Shown in pieces: positions 45,736 to 55,726 of a DNA stretch of 64,000 bases (position 1 is its first letter; each line of letters starts with the position of its first letter). The notes beneath the pieces are model-generated. The model was not told where the DNA came from and searched no databases. It saw nothing but the letters and a program-made list of their open reading frames with translations. A program made the translations under genes and the position numbers. Location of the stretch: contig NC_091665.1 in NCBI RefSeq assembly GCF_042453785.1, positions 28,072,501-28,136,500 on the forward strand. The letters run 5' to 3'. This DNA comes from Malus domestica (taxonomy: Eukaryota; Streptophyta; Magnoliopsida; Rosales; Rosaceae).

Positions 45736-46983
45736 CTAGAAACTGGGTTGGATCCATGCACAGGGTGTTCCAGCACTTGGGAAGTTTGTTTTCTCCAGAG
45801 CAAAGTTAGGGGAGCCGAAGTGTTGCTCAGTACTACCATCCTCCATATTAAAAACACCCATCTCTATATTCCCATTTAAAGGTGAGAGACCCGCACGGTC
45901 CACCTCGCGAAATGTGTATGAATAATAGTATATGCAATTAGCCTTGCATCCCAAGTAGGTTGAGGCCTCAACAGAGAACGAAGAATTATTATCACCCACA
46001 AATAAGCTTCTATTCCCCAACTTCTTTACCTCCGAGTCTAACCGCCAACTGCCACCGCTCAACGGCACCTTAAAAACCTTAAATTGGCGATGGGTTGTTC
46101 GGTATTCTTTTTGGCTAGAGCGAAGCCATTCGCGAATGGTTGTATGGTATGGTCTTTGGATAGGGAAATTATCCATTTCTTGGACTGAGAAAACCACTAA
46201 CAAGTCCCCTGCCGATTCCACCACATATATTTTTTTATCAGGAGAATGATGTTTAACCACAATCGGTATCTCTGGAACAACAACTCTTGTCTTTGGTTGC
46301 TTAGGATCTTCCGTGTCGCAAACCAAAACCATGCCGCCATAGGTCACAGCATAAAATCGTCCCTTATAGTACGTAATATCCACTGGATGTACCTCTAAAA
46401 CTATCCTCGTCCAACATTTATCTTGTCCTGGTTTGCAAAATGTCAAGCTGTTCCCGTCATAAAGAACCATGATTGTATAATCTGATGTCCACGAAGGACT
46501 TGATGATAGGACAAATTTCTTTACCCAATGAAAGTATGACATGGTTGGAGGCGAAAAATTAAGTTTCGGCAACTTAATATGGGCATGATCCAAAGGATGT
46601 AACAAACGAAACTCTAAATCGCGTGAAGTGATGAGCCATCCTAGAGACGAACAACATACTTTTCCCTTGGCTTCTGGCAGATTGAGTTTGTGAATCTTAT
46701 CTTTTGTCAAGCTGTAGAACTCGCGAAAGGCATCATCTGCCTTTGGGTTGGGGAGCATGAGGAATGGCACTTGATGCGTTAATCGACTGGTAAAGTTTTC
46801 CTTGGTCGCGGCCCATCTCCATGATTTACACACTGCACCAAACACAACGAAATCCTCCATTAAAGCAATCCGGCTGGCGATAAAAATAACAAGTTCTTGA
46901 GGAAGACTCGACCAGTCAACCATGGTAAAAGAATTTCCTTTGCTGCTACGAGCCATCGTCATCATCAAGTTTGATTGGAGCAC
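45736..46983 (-). CDS. F-box protein with DUF295 (KIB1-like) domain
   Basis: Single-exon, uninterrupted 415-codon frame. The F-box spans about residues 22-62 (MVDWSSLPQELVIFIASRIA, then DFVVFGAVCKSWRWAA); it would bind SKP1 in an SCF ubiquitin ligase. The C-terminal two-thirds is a DUF295-type beta-propeller-like region: CCSSLGWLITSRDLEFRLLH, VHPVDITYYKGRFYAVTYGG, VVESAGDLLVVFSV, VFKVPLSGGSWRLDSEVKKLG, RSLFVGDNNSSFSVEASTYLGCK, and a carboxyl end with NFALEKTNFPSAGTPCAWIQPSF. Such proteins form large, fast-evolving plant families; substrates are mostly unknown. A second ATG at residue 7 or 21 (nearer the F-box) could be the true start. The flanks show no sibling copy in this window. Confidence 0.92.
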   Translation of the reverse strand: MLQSNLMMTMARSSKGNSFTMVDWSSLPQELVIFIASRIALMEDFVVFGAVCKSWRWAATKENFTSRLTHQVPFLMLPNPKADDAFREFYSLTKDKIHKLNLPEAKGKVCCSSLGWLITSRDLEFRLLHPLDHAHIKLPKLNFSPPTMSYFHWVKKFVLSSSPSWTSDYTIMVLYDGNSLTFCKPGQDKCWTRIVLEVHPVDITYYKGRFYAVTYGGMVLVCDTEDPKQPKTRVVVPEIPIVVKHHSPDKKIYVVESAGDLLVVFSVQEMDNFPIQRPYHTTIREWLRSSQKEYRTTHRQFKVFKVPLSGGSWRLDSEVKKLGNRSLFVGDNNSSFSVEASTYLGCKANCIYYYSYTFREVDRAGLSPLNGNIEMGVFNMEDGSTEQHFGSPNFALEKTNFPSAGTPCAWIQPSF

Positions 46984-47561
46984 TTGAAAGACAAATAGTC
47001 GGGTTTAGGGTTTAGTAGATTAGCAGACGCAAACCTAATTCCTATTAAATAGTTTGGGAGGGAGAATCCAATCCCGGTTCTGTTTCCACTTATTAGGGTT
47101 TGCTTATTCTTCCACTATTAGCACGTAGGCCATGTTTGATTGACGGACTAGGATTGGGATTGGGCAAACATGGGCTTAAATAACAAACATGGACTAGGAT
47201 TAGGATTAGGATTAGGTTTGCAGGGATCAAACCTTCACAATTTCTCATGTGAATTTGATCTTTTGTCACACAAAATTTAGCTCTACAAATTCTCTTTGTT
47301 GTGTATGTTTGGACCGGTGGATTAAGATTATATCTGTTCAGATTTTTCACGACCTACTTTACGCTAAAATAGATAAACAAAACATAAAAGACACTTTAAG
47401 AATAAAATCATTGTTCACGCTGTGGCCGTGAATATAATCCGTACATTACATCTATTTAGGAGCCCTAGTTGATTAAAAACACAAGGTAGTAATATTTGAA
47501 CATTATCTCAGATTATTTAACGCTGAAGTATGACAATAACTAATGAATATCTATCATATTA
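46984..47561. other. F-box gene 5' flank with duplicated segment
   Basis: Promoter-side sequence of the F-box gene. Bases 47290-47440 (TTTGGACCGGTGGATTAAGA, TTTTTCACGACCTACTTTAC, CACGCTGTGGCCGTGAAT) repeat the 53285-53405 flank of the inverted duplication. Confidence 0.5.
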
Positions 47562-48221
47562 GGTCATCTCCAACCCAAGGGTCCAGAGGGTTAGAGGGCC
47601 GAAAATAGCCCGAAAACTGTCTCCAACCGAGGGCTAGGCTAGAGGGCTCATGGGCCTCACAGAATCTGAAAGGGCCAGAGGGCTGGCCCAATCCAGTCAG
47701 TCAGCCCCGGCCTAGGCCAGAAATTCTAGCATTCCTATCGGATATAACCGACAAGAATTCTAGGCCAAATTTCAAATGCAACGGCTAGCTGACATCAGCT
47801 AGCCGTTATTTTTGAATTTTGTTTTTTACACAATTTTTTTCCTATAACTTCCTATAACTTCTATTTTACAAAATTTGTTTTATATTTTTTCTAAATTTTA
47901 TATTTTTTTCCTATAACTTCTATTTTACAAAATTTGAATTTAATTTAAGTTGTTGTTTTTAAATAATAAATTATGTTGTAGTTTTTTTACAGTACTTAGC
48001 CGTTGGATTTGAATTTGAATTTAAGTTGTAGTTTTTAAATAATAGATTATGTTTGGCCCTCGGTTGGAAACGGTTTTTTGTGATATGGCTAAAACGAGCC
48101 CTATGACCCTCGATTGGAGATGGAGGCAAATATGATCCTGTATTGTTCATTAAAATATTAATATATTAGAAGGTCAGAGTGCTAAAACGAGTCTTTTGAC
48201 TAACTTTCGGTTGGAGATGAC
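47562..48221. mobile_element. Non-autonomous DNA transposon, GGCCATCTCCAACTGA family, copy 2
   Basis: Ends GGTCATCTCCAACCCAAGGG and TTTCGGTTGGAGATGAC bound about 660 bases. Interior AACGGCTAGCTGACATCAGC / TAGCCGTT palindrome and the ATAATAGATTATGTTTGG block match copy 1 at 32026-32684 in order. Confidence 0.7.
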
Positions 48222-48881
48222 GTTATGTCATGCGTAATAGAGGTGTTAATGATACTTATTGGGCTTTCTTTATTAAATATATAAGGGTTAGGACCCAGCA
48301 AGGGACATAACCAATATTCGAGCACAAAAATCTACCTCATATAGCTACAATTGATATTGTTAAATATTCGTTAACAAGAGTCTTCGTCAAAATGAAAACT
48401 CAATCTCTCTCTGTCTCAACTTTGATGATCTCACCCATCACTCTATATTGAAAGTTGAAACCAAACCGACCTTATGTCGAAACTAAAACTTTTGCACTTA
48501 AATAAAGTGTGATCGTTCTGTGGCTTTGGACATTGGCTAACACGTATTTATAAAATACTGCACACATAATTTTTTGGTCCACTTTTTGCTGGGTTGGGTT
48601 GCATATGCAGCAAAGGCGGAAGAGGACTCGAGGGAATGGACAGCGTCGTCGACAGTGATTCCAAGTAGCGACAGCGAGTTTAAATCATCAAGGATGTCAA
48701 ATCTTAGGTATAATTTTATGTAATCAAATTTGAAAATAGAAGTGAGCCTCAATCGATATGTCAATTCTATGTGGATTGATATATGAGTTTTCATATGTCA
48801 AATTTGACATATGAAAAAATGTGATATCAATTTTTTTTTAAATTATTTTATTATGTGGATCCTATTAATGCACTAATTATA
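48222..48881. other. Intergenic, nothing recognised
   Basis: No gene or repeat recognised. The frame near 48537-48794 has no family features. Confidence 0.4.
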
Positions 48882-48924
48882 GGATTTGGATCCTCTCCAT
48901 TAGCTCAGGAGAGGATCCAAATCC
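48882..48924. mobile_element. 43-base remnant MITE with perfect 9-base target duplication
   Basis: Only the two termini remain: GGATTTGGATCCTCTCC and GGAGAGGATCCAAATCC, separated by ATTAGCTCA. CTAATTATA flanks both sides exactly (48873-48881 and 48925-48933). It belongs to the same family as 20587-20785 and confirms its 9-base target size. Confidence 0.85.
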
Positions 48925-49562
48925 CTAATTATAGATCTTGAAAAATGTATTTTAATTGATTTTTTTTTAGATGAGTCCTACAAATATCATTTATAACAAA
49001 GAAACATATCGGTTAGAAAAAGAGAAAATTTGACATTGTCACATCAGCCATCAATTAACATTTGATATTTATTTTTTGACATCTCTTTTGAAGATGTTCT
49101 TATTATTTTTATTCCAAAAAATTGTAAAATTATATAAAAAAAATTAATAGAAAAGAAAAAAAAAAGTGTGAAACCTGAGCCACGAAGTCTCAGAAATTCA
49201 AAAATCAAACACTGTGACTGTACCCGGGAGTCAGCGGTGGGTGAGGGGTCAGGGCCCCACTCTCTGAGTCTTTTCACGGGCATTTCCAGAGTCCACCTGC
49301 CCTTGCTTTGTAGGGCAGTGTTCTTGCCGTCGATGCCGATGATGGTTTTAATTTAAGGATCAACGGCAGAGATGTTCTTGGGGTTTCAAGGGTAGTTGAG
49401 AGATTTTGGATTTTGGAGTGGGGGTAAAACTAAGACAATGAAAACATGGGATCAAAATCAATACTCTGCTAAAACTAATAAACCCACTTGGAAAATCAAA
49501 ATGGGATCAAAATCAATTAATAAACAACACTGCACAACAACATTGTTTTTTGTTTTTTTTTT

Positions 49563-49708
49563 TTAAAACTAATGAAAAGTTCAAAAAAACTTCTTTTTTA
49601 ACGAAAAGCTCTTTTTAAAGGTATAGTGAATAGTGCCAGTTAAAGCTAAAAATATGGTTTTTCGTTAAAAGTGAACAATACAGAGAGTGTTTTGTTAAAA
49701 CTTCATTT
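49563..49708 (+). mobile_element. 150-base MITE family, diverged copy
   Basis: AAACTAATGAAAAG, GGTATAGTGAATAGTG, ATATGGTTTTTCGTTAAAAG and GTGAACAATAC follow the family consensus order. Confidence 0.5.
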
Positions 49709-49889
49709 TTTAAATGGTTTGATTGCAACACAAAACAAAAGCAATTTTTGAAAAAACAGAAAGGAATATTAGTGTGTGAAAATAACAAATAAGACCTCGT
49801 TTGTTGTTTAGAATTTGGTTGTCTTGAATAACTTATTCGACTCAATGATGTTTTTGGAGGGAGTAATGCTAGGGACATGTTTTTGGCGG

Positions 49890-50064
49890 GAGTAATATTA
49901 GGAAGATAAAAAAATTTAAACCAAATTACAAATAAAATGATGTGTCACAAATAAAAAACAAGCACGTTAATCGACACTTAATTAATAATTCAATCAACTA
50001 CAACCACATTATTTAGTTTACAAATTTAGTTTAAAAAATTTGGTTTCCCTAACTACTTTTTTAA
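49890..50064. mobile_element. Probable MITE
   Basis: AGTAATATTAGGAAG...AAATTTAAACCAAATTAC at the left and AAAAAATTTGGTTTCCCTAA / CTACT at the right form imperfect inverted repeats around an AT-rich core with the CACGTTAATCGACACTTAATT motif. No target duplication resolved. Confidence 0.4.
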
Positions 50065-50094
50065 CGGTTATCCATATCCAAGTAGATGGTAGTA

Positions 50095-51690
50095 TGTCAT
50101 TAATGCACGTTTAGTCTTTACATTCTTGAACCAAACAACTATACCTTGCAAAATAAACACGATAACACGACAAATATTGTAAATAATATAAGGTGTTAGG
50201 CTGAGTTTATTAAATATTGTTGCGGTCAATTAAATTGTGTTAAAATTGATATTATTTGACAATTTTTTGTTTTCTTGGTCATTCAATGATCGATGACTCA
50301 CAATCACTCAACATTAAAGTTTATATCAACATATGAGTTTGAAACATTACATGATCATTCGTCTTTTGAATTTATTTCATGGGTTTATTTGATAATGTTT
50401 TTAGTTTTTTGTAAGTGAAAAAAGAAAAGCACGAGGAAACTTTTGGTCAAAGGGTCACTGAACATAATAAAATAATCAAAATACACCTGGTATTGTCGAT
50501 CAAGGTCTTTTTTTGTTTTCTTCAAATCCAAATGATAAATAGGCAGGAATAGAACGTGTGGATTTTCACCATGGACAGGACCATTATTTATTTTATTATC
50601 GTTTTGTTTGTTGTATTTCTTTATTTTAACGTAAGATCAGAGCAACCAAACAGACGGAGATGACAATTATCTTAATCCAACGGTTCAAAACAAATAAAAA
50701 TTAAAACTGGCACTTTGAACACTGTATCCAATTACTATCTTAATTCCCGTTGTACCCCCATCCAAACGGTTCCCCTTCCCGCTTCTATAAGAGCAAGTCC
50801 ACTGGAGGACTTTTTGCCCAGCACCCAGCCGAAAAAATAGGCCAGGACCCAGTGAATTTGCTCCAGCCGACCCAATTGACTGGCACCCAGCCCATGCCAG
50901 TCTCTAGCCCAGCCCATTTTTTACTGACCAAGGGACTGGCCTGTTTGTTTTTTTGCACTGGCGCGTGGGCGTGAGTAGGAGACAAGAAATCAGGCGGCGG
51001 GGCCCGCGCGCAGGCGCACTCAGACCACAACCCGGGCTCGGGGACGTGGCCCACTTTCAGCCGTTGAATTTCCAACGGCTAGTATTCTAGACCATTGGAT
51101 TTTCAACAGTAAAAAAAAATTGAATTTCACTTTTAAACTGGACCGTCCGATCACAGATCAACGGTCCACGTTTTTTCCCCCAAAAAATTAAGAATTCACT
51201 TTTAAAAAATACATAAACTTTTTAATAAATTTTAGATATTATTATTATTATTATTATTTTATTTTTTATAAATTCAGAAATTAAAAATAAAATTATTATT
51301 TTATAATAATAAAATAATATTTTAATAAAATGGACTAGGCTATTTTTGGTTAGGGGTGGAGATGCTTTGGCCTATTACTGTTTAATGGAGTCTATTACTG
51401 TTCACTTGAGTGGATAAATGCGCTGGGTGCTGGCACAAAGTCCTTAGGGGTGGACTTACTCTAAATCACCAACCCCACGCCAAATCCAAATTCCATGCCA
51501 TATGCTGCTTTCTTCCCCTTCTTCCTCTCTCTCCAAGGGTTTCCTGTGTCCTCCTTTCTCAAACTTTTCCTTTCACCTTCCTTGTGATTGAGTCTGACTC
51601 GGTTGTTGCTTCTGGCGACTGCGAGTACGTTTCATTCTCTCTCTGTTATTTTTCAAGTTTACTTTGAAATACTTGTCTTTATTGTTAGAT
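50095..51690 (+). pseudogene. Truncated duplicate of the glyoxalase-like gene
   Basis: Promoter, leader and intron-start sequence match 58440-59530. Shared blocks include AATTGTGTTAAAATTGATAT, CCCCCATCCAAACGGTTCC, CTCTCTCCAAGGGTTTCCTG and TTTTTCAAGTTTACTTTGAA. Exon 1 is reduced to 51574-51624 (TFLVIESDSVVASGDCE in the gene's frame). About 250 bases of coding sequence including the start codon are deleted, joining ...AACTTTTCCTTT to CACCTTCC. Exon 2 is absent. A PIF/Harbinger MITE (50791-51461) sits in the former promoter. Not functional. Confidence 0.8.
50791..51461. mobile_element. PIF/Harbinger-type MITE with TAA duplication, exact empty site known
   Basis: 671 bases. The left end GAGCAAGTCCACT and the complement of the right end GAGTAAGTCCACC are inverted repeats; pairing continues through GGACTTT and GCCAGCACCCAGC. 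TAA flanks both sides (50788-50790 and 51462-51464). The unoccupied paralogous site at about 59054-59070 reads CTTCTATAAATCACC, showing that exactly one TAA was duplicated. Confidence 0.9.
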
Positions 51691-51893
51691 AAACCTATGT
51701 TTGATTTGTAGCGTATGTTAATGTTTGTTCATATTATTTACTGTTTTCTTATCATTTCTAGCACATAAATATTAGTGAAACCTACCATTTTTCTGTTACT
51801 ACTATTTCTTTATTTATTTGTTTTTTTTTAAGTCTTTTTAAGCTTGAAATTTTTAGATTTTTATCCAAAATCCTCATGGTAAAACTTGTGAAT

Positions 51894-53586
51894 GAACACG
51901 TTAAGACATGACACATTACAAAATCGGTAATTCCCAATTGTTATAATACATGGACATAGAAAGCAAAGAAATTCCGAGAAGCCCATTCGGTCAAAGGGTT
52001 AATAGTTTCGTGGTTTTCTACGATTTCATTTTTGGGCATTTTGTTCTAAAGTGGATAAAATGTACGGATTTTATTCACTGCCACAACGTGCACCATTATT
52101 TTACTCTTAAAATATCTTTTATGTTTTGTTTAGGATAATACTAGAAAAACTAAATTTGTAGATAAAAATTTGGAAATTAAAAGATATGGAAGTTGACGAT
52201 TGATTTATTATTTAAATGTTGTTAAACGTGTTCATTCATATTGGTTTATTACAAACTAAATCATGTGTCTTCAATAAGAATGAGCACGTTTATCAATGTT
52301 TAAGTAATAAATCAATTATCAACTTTTATGTCCTTTAGTTTCTAAATTTTTATCTACAAATTTAATTTTCATAGCATTACCCTTTTGTTTATTTAATTTG
52401 GCGTATTACTTTATTCTCAAAATATCGTTTTTGTTTTATTTATTTATTTTAGCGTAAGATCGCGAAAAATTTGAACAAACAGAAACGATAAAAAACCGAA
52501 TTCAACGGTCCAGACACACACAACAAATACACCACTGCAAATATCCCTACGATTGTGCGAGACGAGAGTGGCACAATTCGTAATATGATCTCAAATTCGT
52601 GGACAATGATTAAGCCTTCTGCTTCCATAAATCACGTATCCTCCATGCGAAATCTCAGATCCAGCCTTTTGTATTTTTGTGTCTTCTTCTCCTCACCTAC
52701 CCCACGCCAAAACCCAGACCATAACTAGCTAGCTTCAATCGTGGTCGAGCTCTGTATGACTATTACTGAGTGCTATCCTCGTGCCTAGATCCAAACACTC
52801 AAGCTCGAGGATGATGTCGACTTTTTCAAGCGGATCTCAATGCAAAAGAGCTTGAGCGCATGCCAAAGCCTGAACCGTAGACCATACAAGACCTTCTTTG
52901 TCGATGTGATCTACTTGGGTCAGGCTTTTGCATGCGCTTGAGCTCATCGGCACCAGAGACCCGCTTGTAAAAGTTGACAGCATCCTCGAGGTTGGGTGTT
53001 TGGATCTAGAAACTAGGATAGCACTCAGTGATAGTCACTGGGGACTCGGCCGCCATTGAAGCAAGCTAGGTATGGTTTGGGTTTTGACATGAGGTAGGAG
53101 AGGAAGAAGATAGAGAGCATAGAGACCATGACGAAAATGCAAAAGGCTAGGTCTAGGATTTCGCATGGGGTTCATGATTTATGGAAGCATGAGGCTTAAT
53201 CGTTGGCCACAAATTTGAGATCATATTATGAATTATGCCACTCTCGTGTCGTGCAGTCATGGGATTATTTGCAATGGTATCTTTGTTTTGTGTGTCTAGA
53301 TCATTATATTAAGATATTAACCATCTTTGTCTGTTCAAAATTTTCGTAACTTTCCGCTAAAATAATAAAATAATGATCCACATTGTGGCCGTGAATAAAA
53401 TTATACATTATATCCTCTTCCCATTTACCGAATAAAATAACCATGAGAACGAAATGCCCAAAAATGAAATCGTGCAAAACCACGGGAACGTTGACCCTTT
53501 GACTGGATGGGCTCCTCAGGCCTTGTTTCTATGTCCGTGGATTATAATAGTTGGGAATTTGCCATCTGTCGTGTCTTTACATGTTC
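51894..53586. repeat. Long inverted duplication containing glyoxalase-like sequence
   Basis: The left arm (51894-52874) and right arm (52920-53586) are reverse complements over most of their length, with a ~45-base loop at 52875-52919. Paired landmarks include GAACACGTTAAGACATGACA / the complement of 53560-53586, GATTTCATTTTTGGGCATTT / AAATGCCCAAAAATGAAATC, CTCAAATTCGTGG / CCACAAATTTGAG, GAGTGCTATCCT / AGGATAGCACTC, and the inner GCGCATGCCAAAGCCTGA / TCAGGCTTTTGCATGCGC. Complement of the right arm reads MAAESPVTITECYPSF, stop, IQTPNLEDAVNFYKRVSGAD, a glyoxalase-superfamily start. The left arm is longer because of a MITE (52133-52382). Confidence 0.85.
52133..52382. mobile_element. Mutator-type MITE inside the left arm
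   Basis: A 250-base foldback with ~80-base arms (AAATTTGTAGATAAAAATTT pairs with AAATTTTTATCTACAAATTT). It is flanked by the exact 9-base repeat TTTTGTTTA (52124-52132 and 52383-52391). It is absent from the right arm, so it inserted after the inverted duplication formed. Confidence 0.9.
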
Positions 53587-55104
53587 AAAACATAAAAAAC
53601 ACTTTTCTTTCAAGTATTACATACCCAAAATAAGAGTCTAATGAAAAACATTTGTACATTACTACGAAATATCAAATGTTCAAGGATATGCAAAATGAAA
53701 GAAGTTTTTTTTTCAAGGTTGTTGAGCTTTTGTCAAAAGTTAGAACCTTGCCAATAAATCCTATGGCTATTATTGTATAACGTTTTTTTTAATAGTTTTT
53801 AATTAATGTAGAAGTGGGAAAAATATAGATGACAAACTCTAAAACTTTTGTGAAGTGGTCAACTCCGAAGTCTGTCACTATAATCCCATAAAACATAGAT
53901 TTAAATTTAATCTTTGATTGTTGTTTACATTTATGTTACATTCTTCTTACCAAATTCAAATTTTTAGATTTTCTTTTTTGAAAACATGATCTATAAGCAA
54001 ATGCAGAAATATGAACGATTTAGATCGTTGATATCATGTTCAAAGTTTTACGTAAATTTATTATATATCTTTATCATTTTAGTGAATTTATGAGATAAAT
54101 TTTCAAATAATTAAAAATCCGTAATAATTTACGAAATATTTTTTAACAAGCATATTAATTTATATTGAATATAAAGAGAAATAAATGTGTCAAATACGTG
54201 GGTGTGTAGAAAGCAAAGCGGAAAATCGCAACGCATAAACATGGGGCGCCGCACCAATATTAAGCATGATAGACCCTTTTTTTTATGAGAAAACTCAATA
54301 GTAATTTGATGCTAGGGTCAGAGAGCATATGCTTTTTGGAAAAATCATACAACTTGATGCTAGATGTCCAAAATTGATTGGACAGAAATTAAAGAAAAAT
54401 TAATTAAAATGGTTTGAGAGTGGTTACGTGGGTGAGAAAGGAAGGGAGAGAAACTCGTCTTCTCTTAGAGAGATTTTTCAATATGATCTGTATATGGGGT
54501 GGTATGCCACGTGTTATTATGCAAATGATGAGATATGTGTGCTAAAAAGTTAGTAACTTAAAAAATAAAATTTATCACCACTTCTATTAAAACACGTGGT
54601 GTACCATTTATGTTCCCCGTCACAATGAAAATTTTTTCCTCATCTTCTTCCTCTTCGCTTGAACACAAAAGCTGAAATTCATAAAGTGCATAATACAGCC
54701 AATCTGCACCCGGAAAAATTTGAAATTCCCTGATCGCCTAGGCCACCCAGTTGACCGCCTCGGCGCCCGCCTAATGTCTTTTCCGATTTTCCTCCCGATT
54801 ATGAGTTAATTCTAGCGGCTGGCCATCGCCTAACGTCTAGCGGCCACCTAACACTAATTATTATGAATTTTTATTTATTTTAAACTCTCCTAAAATACTA
54901 TTTATGAGGGTTTGTAGGGTTTTAAAAATTCAAACAACTACGTACCTATTTTCAAAGCATAGAAACTACGATTATGAACGTTTTCATTTTTTTTTTAACA
55001 TTTTTCACATTTGTAAATGAATTATTATAAATTTTTTAATGTACTATGATATTTTTAAATTGTTAGGTCTAGTTGCAGCCATGAATAATATCATACAACA
55101 AAAG
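53587..55104. other. Gene-poor sequence with a possible MITE
   Basis: No gene recognised. Near 54466-54642, ATTTTTCAATATGATC...GCCACGTGTTATT and AAACACGTGGTGTACC...CACAATGAAAATTTTT form imperfect inverted repeats, a candidate MITE carrying a G-box core in each arm. A GC-rich patch (CGCCTCGGCGCCCGCC near 54760) stands out from the AT-rich surroundings. Confidence 0.4.
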
Positions 55105-55470
55105 TACTTAGGTTTCCCTTTCTATCCTGCCCCCGTCCCACAAAAAGAAAATTCATCGTTGAACATTCTTAGCGCATGATATTAAAGAACCTAGTTAGTA
55201 GTGCCAATCAAAGGAACCAGAAAACATGCACCACCAGATGGAACGTGTAAGATAACAAATATTGAACAATCAGTCAGCTCGCGATTTCGAAACAGAGAGC
55301 AAAAAGAGATAAGAGCAAACGAATCCAACTTCGAAAAATTAACCAACAGGCTCCAATTTTGGGCTGCCTTGCTGTCGAGCAGTTCCGTTCTTGCCTTTCA
55401 CGCCCAATCCTTCATCCGGGTATCCGCCGCCCACCTCATAGGTGCCGCGCCACCGCTTCTTATTCGGTTG
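55105..55470 (-). pseudogene. Third fragment of the unknown conserved plant gene
   Basis: Minus-strand coding piece at 55470-55340: RGTYEVGGGYPDEGLGVKGK, then NGTARQQGSPKLEPVG and stop. It matches the exon at 43593-43800, then diverges after SPKLE. The flank 55105-55245 (TGAACATTCTTAGCGCATGA, GAACCAGAAAACATGC) repeats 30515-30620. So parts of exon and intron of the family are combined differently here. Confidence 0.55.
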
Positions 55471-55653
55471 CTTTGGCTGAAGCTGACATTGGGGAAATTT
55501 GCCGTAGTGGGAGGAAAAAGAGGTTGGAGAGAGAAAAGGGGGAGAGAGATTGTGCAGCTGAGTATGAAAAACCCGGAAACATTTTGGTGCTGCTGCTGGG
55601 TTTTTGTGTTTTCCGGCCGAAGGTGATAAAGAATAGTAAAAGATTAGCGGGGT

Positions 55654-55726
55654 CGCCGTCTGTGGGAATCGAACCCACGACCACACGGTTAAAAGCCGTG
55701 CGCTCTACCGGCTGAGCTAAGACGGC
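55654..55726 (-). tRNA. tRNA-Lys (anticodon UUU)
   Basis: 73 bases. On the minus strand: 7-bp acceptor stem GCCGTCT/AGACGGC, D arm GCTC...GAGC with AGCCGGTA loop, anticodon stem CACGG/CCGTG with loop CTTTTAA (anticodon TTT), variable TGGTC, T arm GTGGG-TTCGATT-CCCAC, discriminator G. No intron. A TTTT run about 15 bases beyond the 3' end (complement of 55636-55645) can end polymerase III transcription. It looks like an intact nuclear gene decoding AAA/AAG lysine codons. Confidence 0.97.

Noticed and set aside
55201-55715. Plus-strand frames of 118-141 codons
   Set aside because: They run antisense to the unknown-gene fragment and across the tRNA; no family features.
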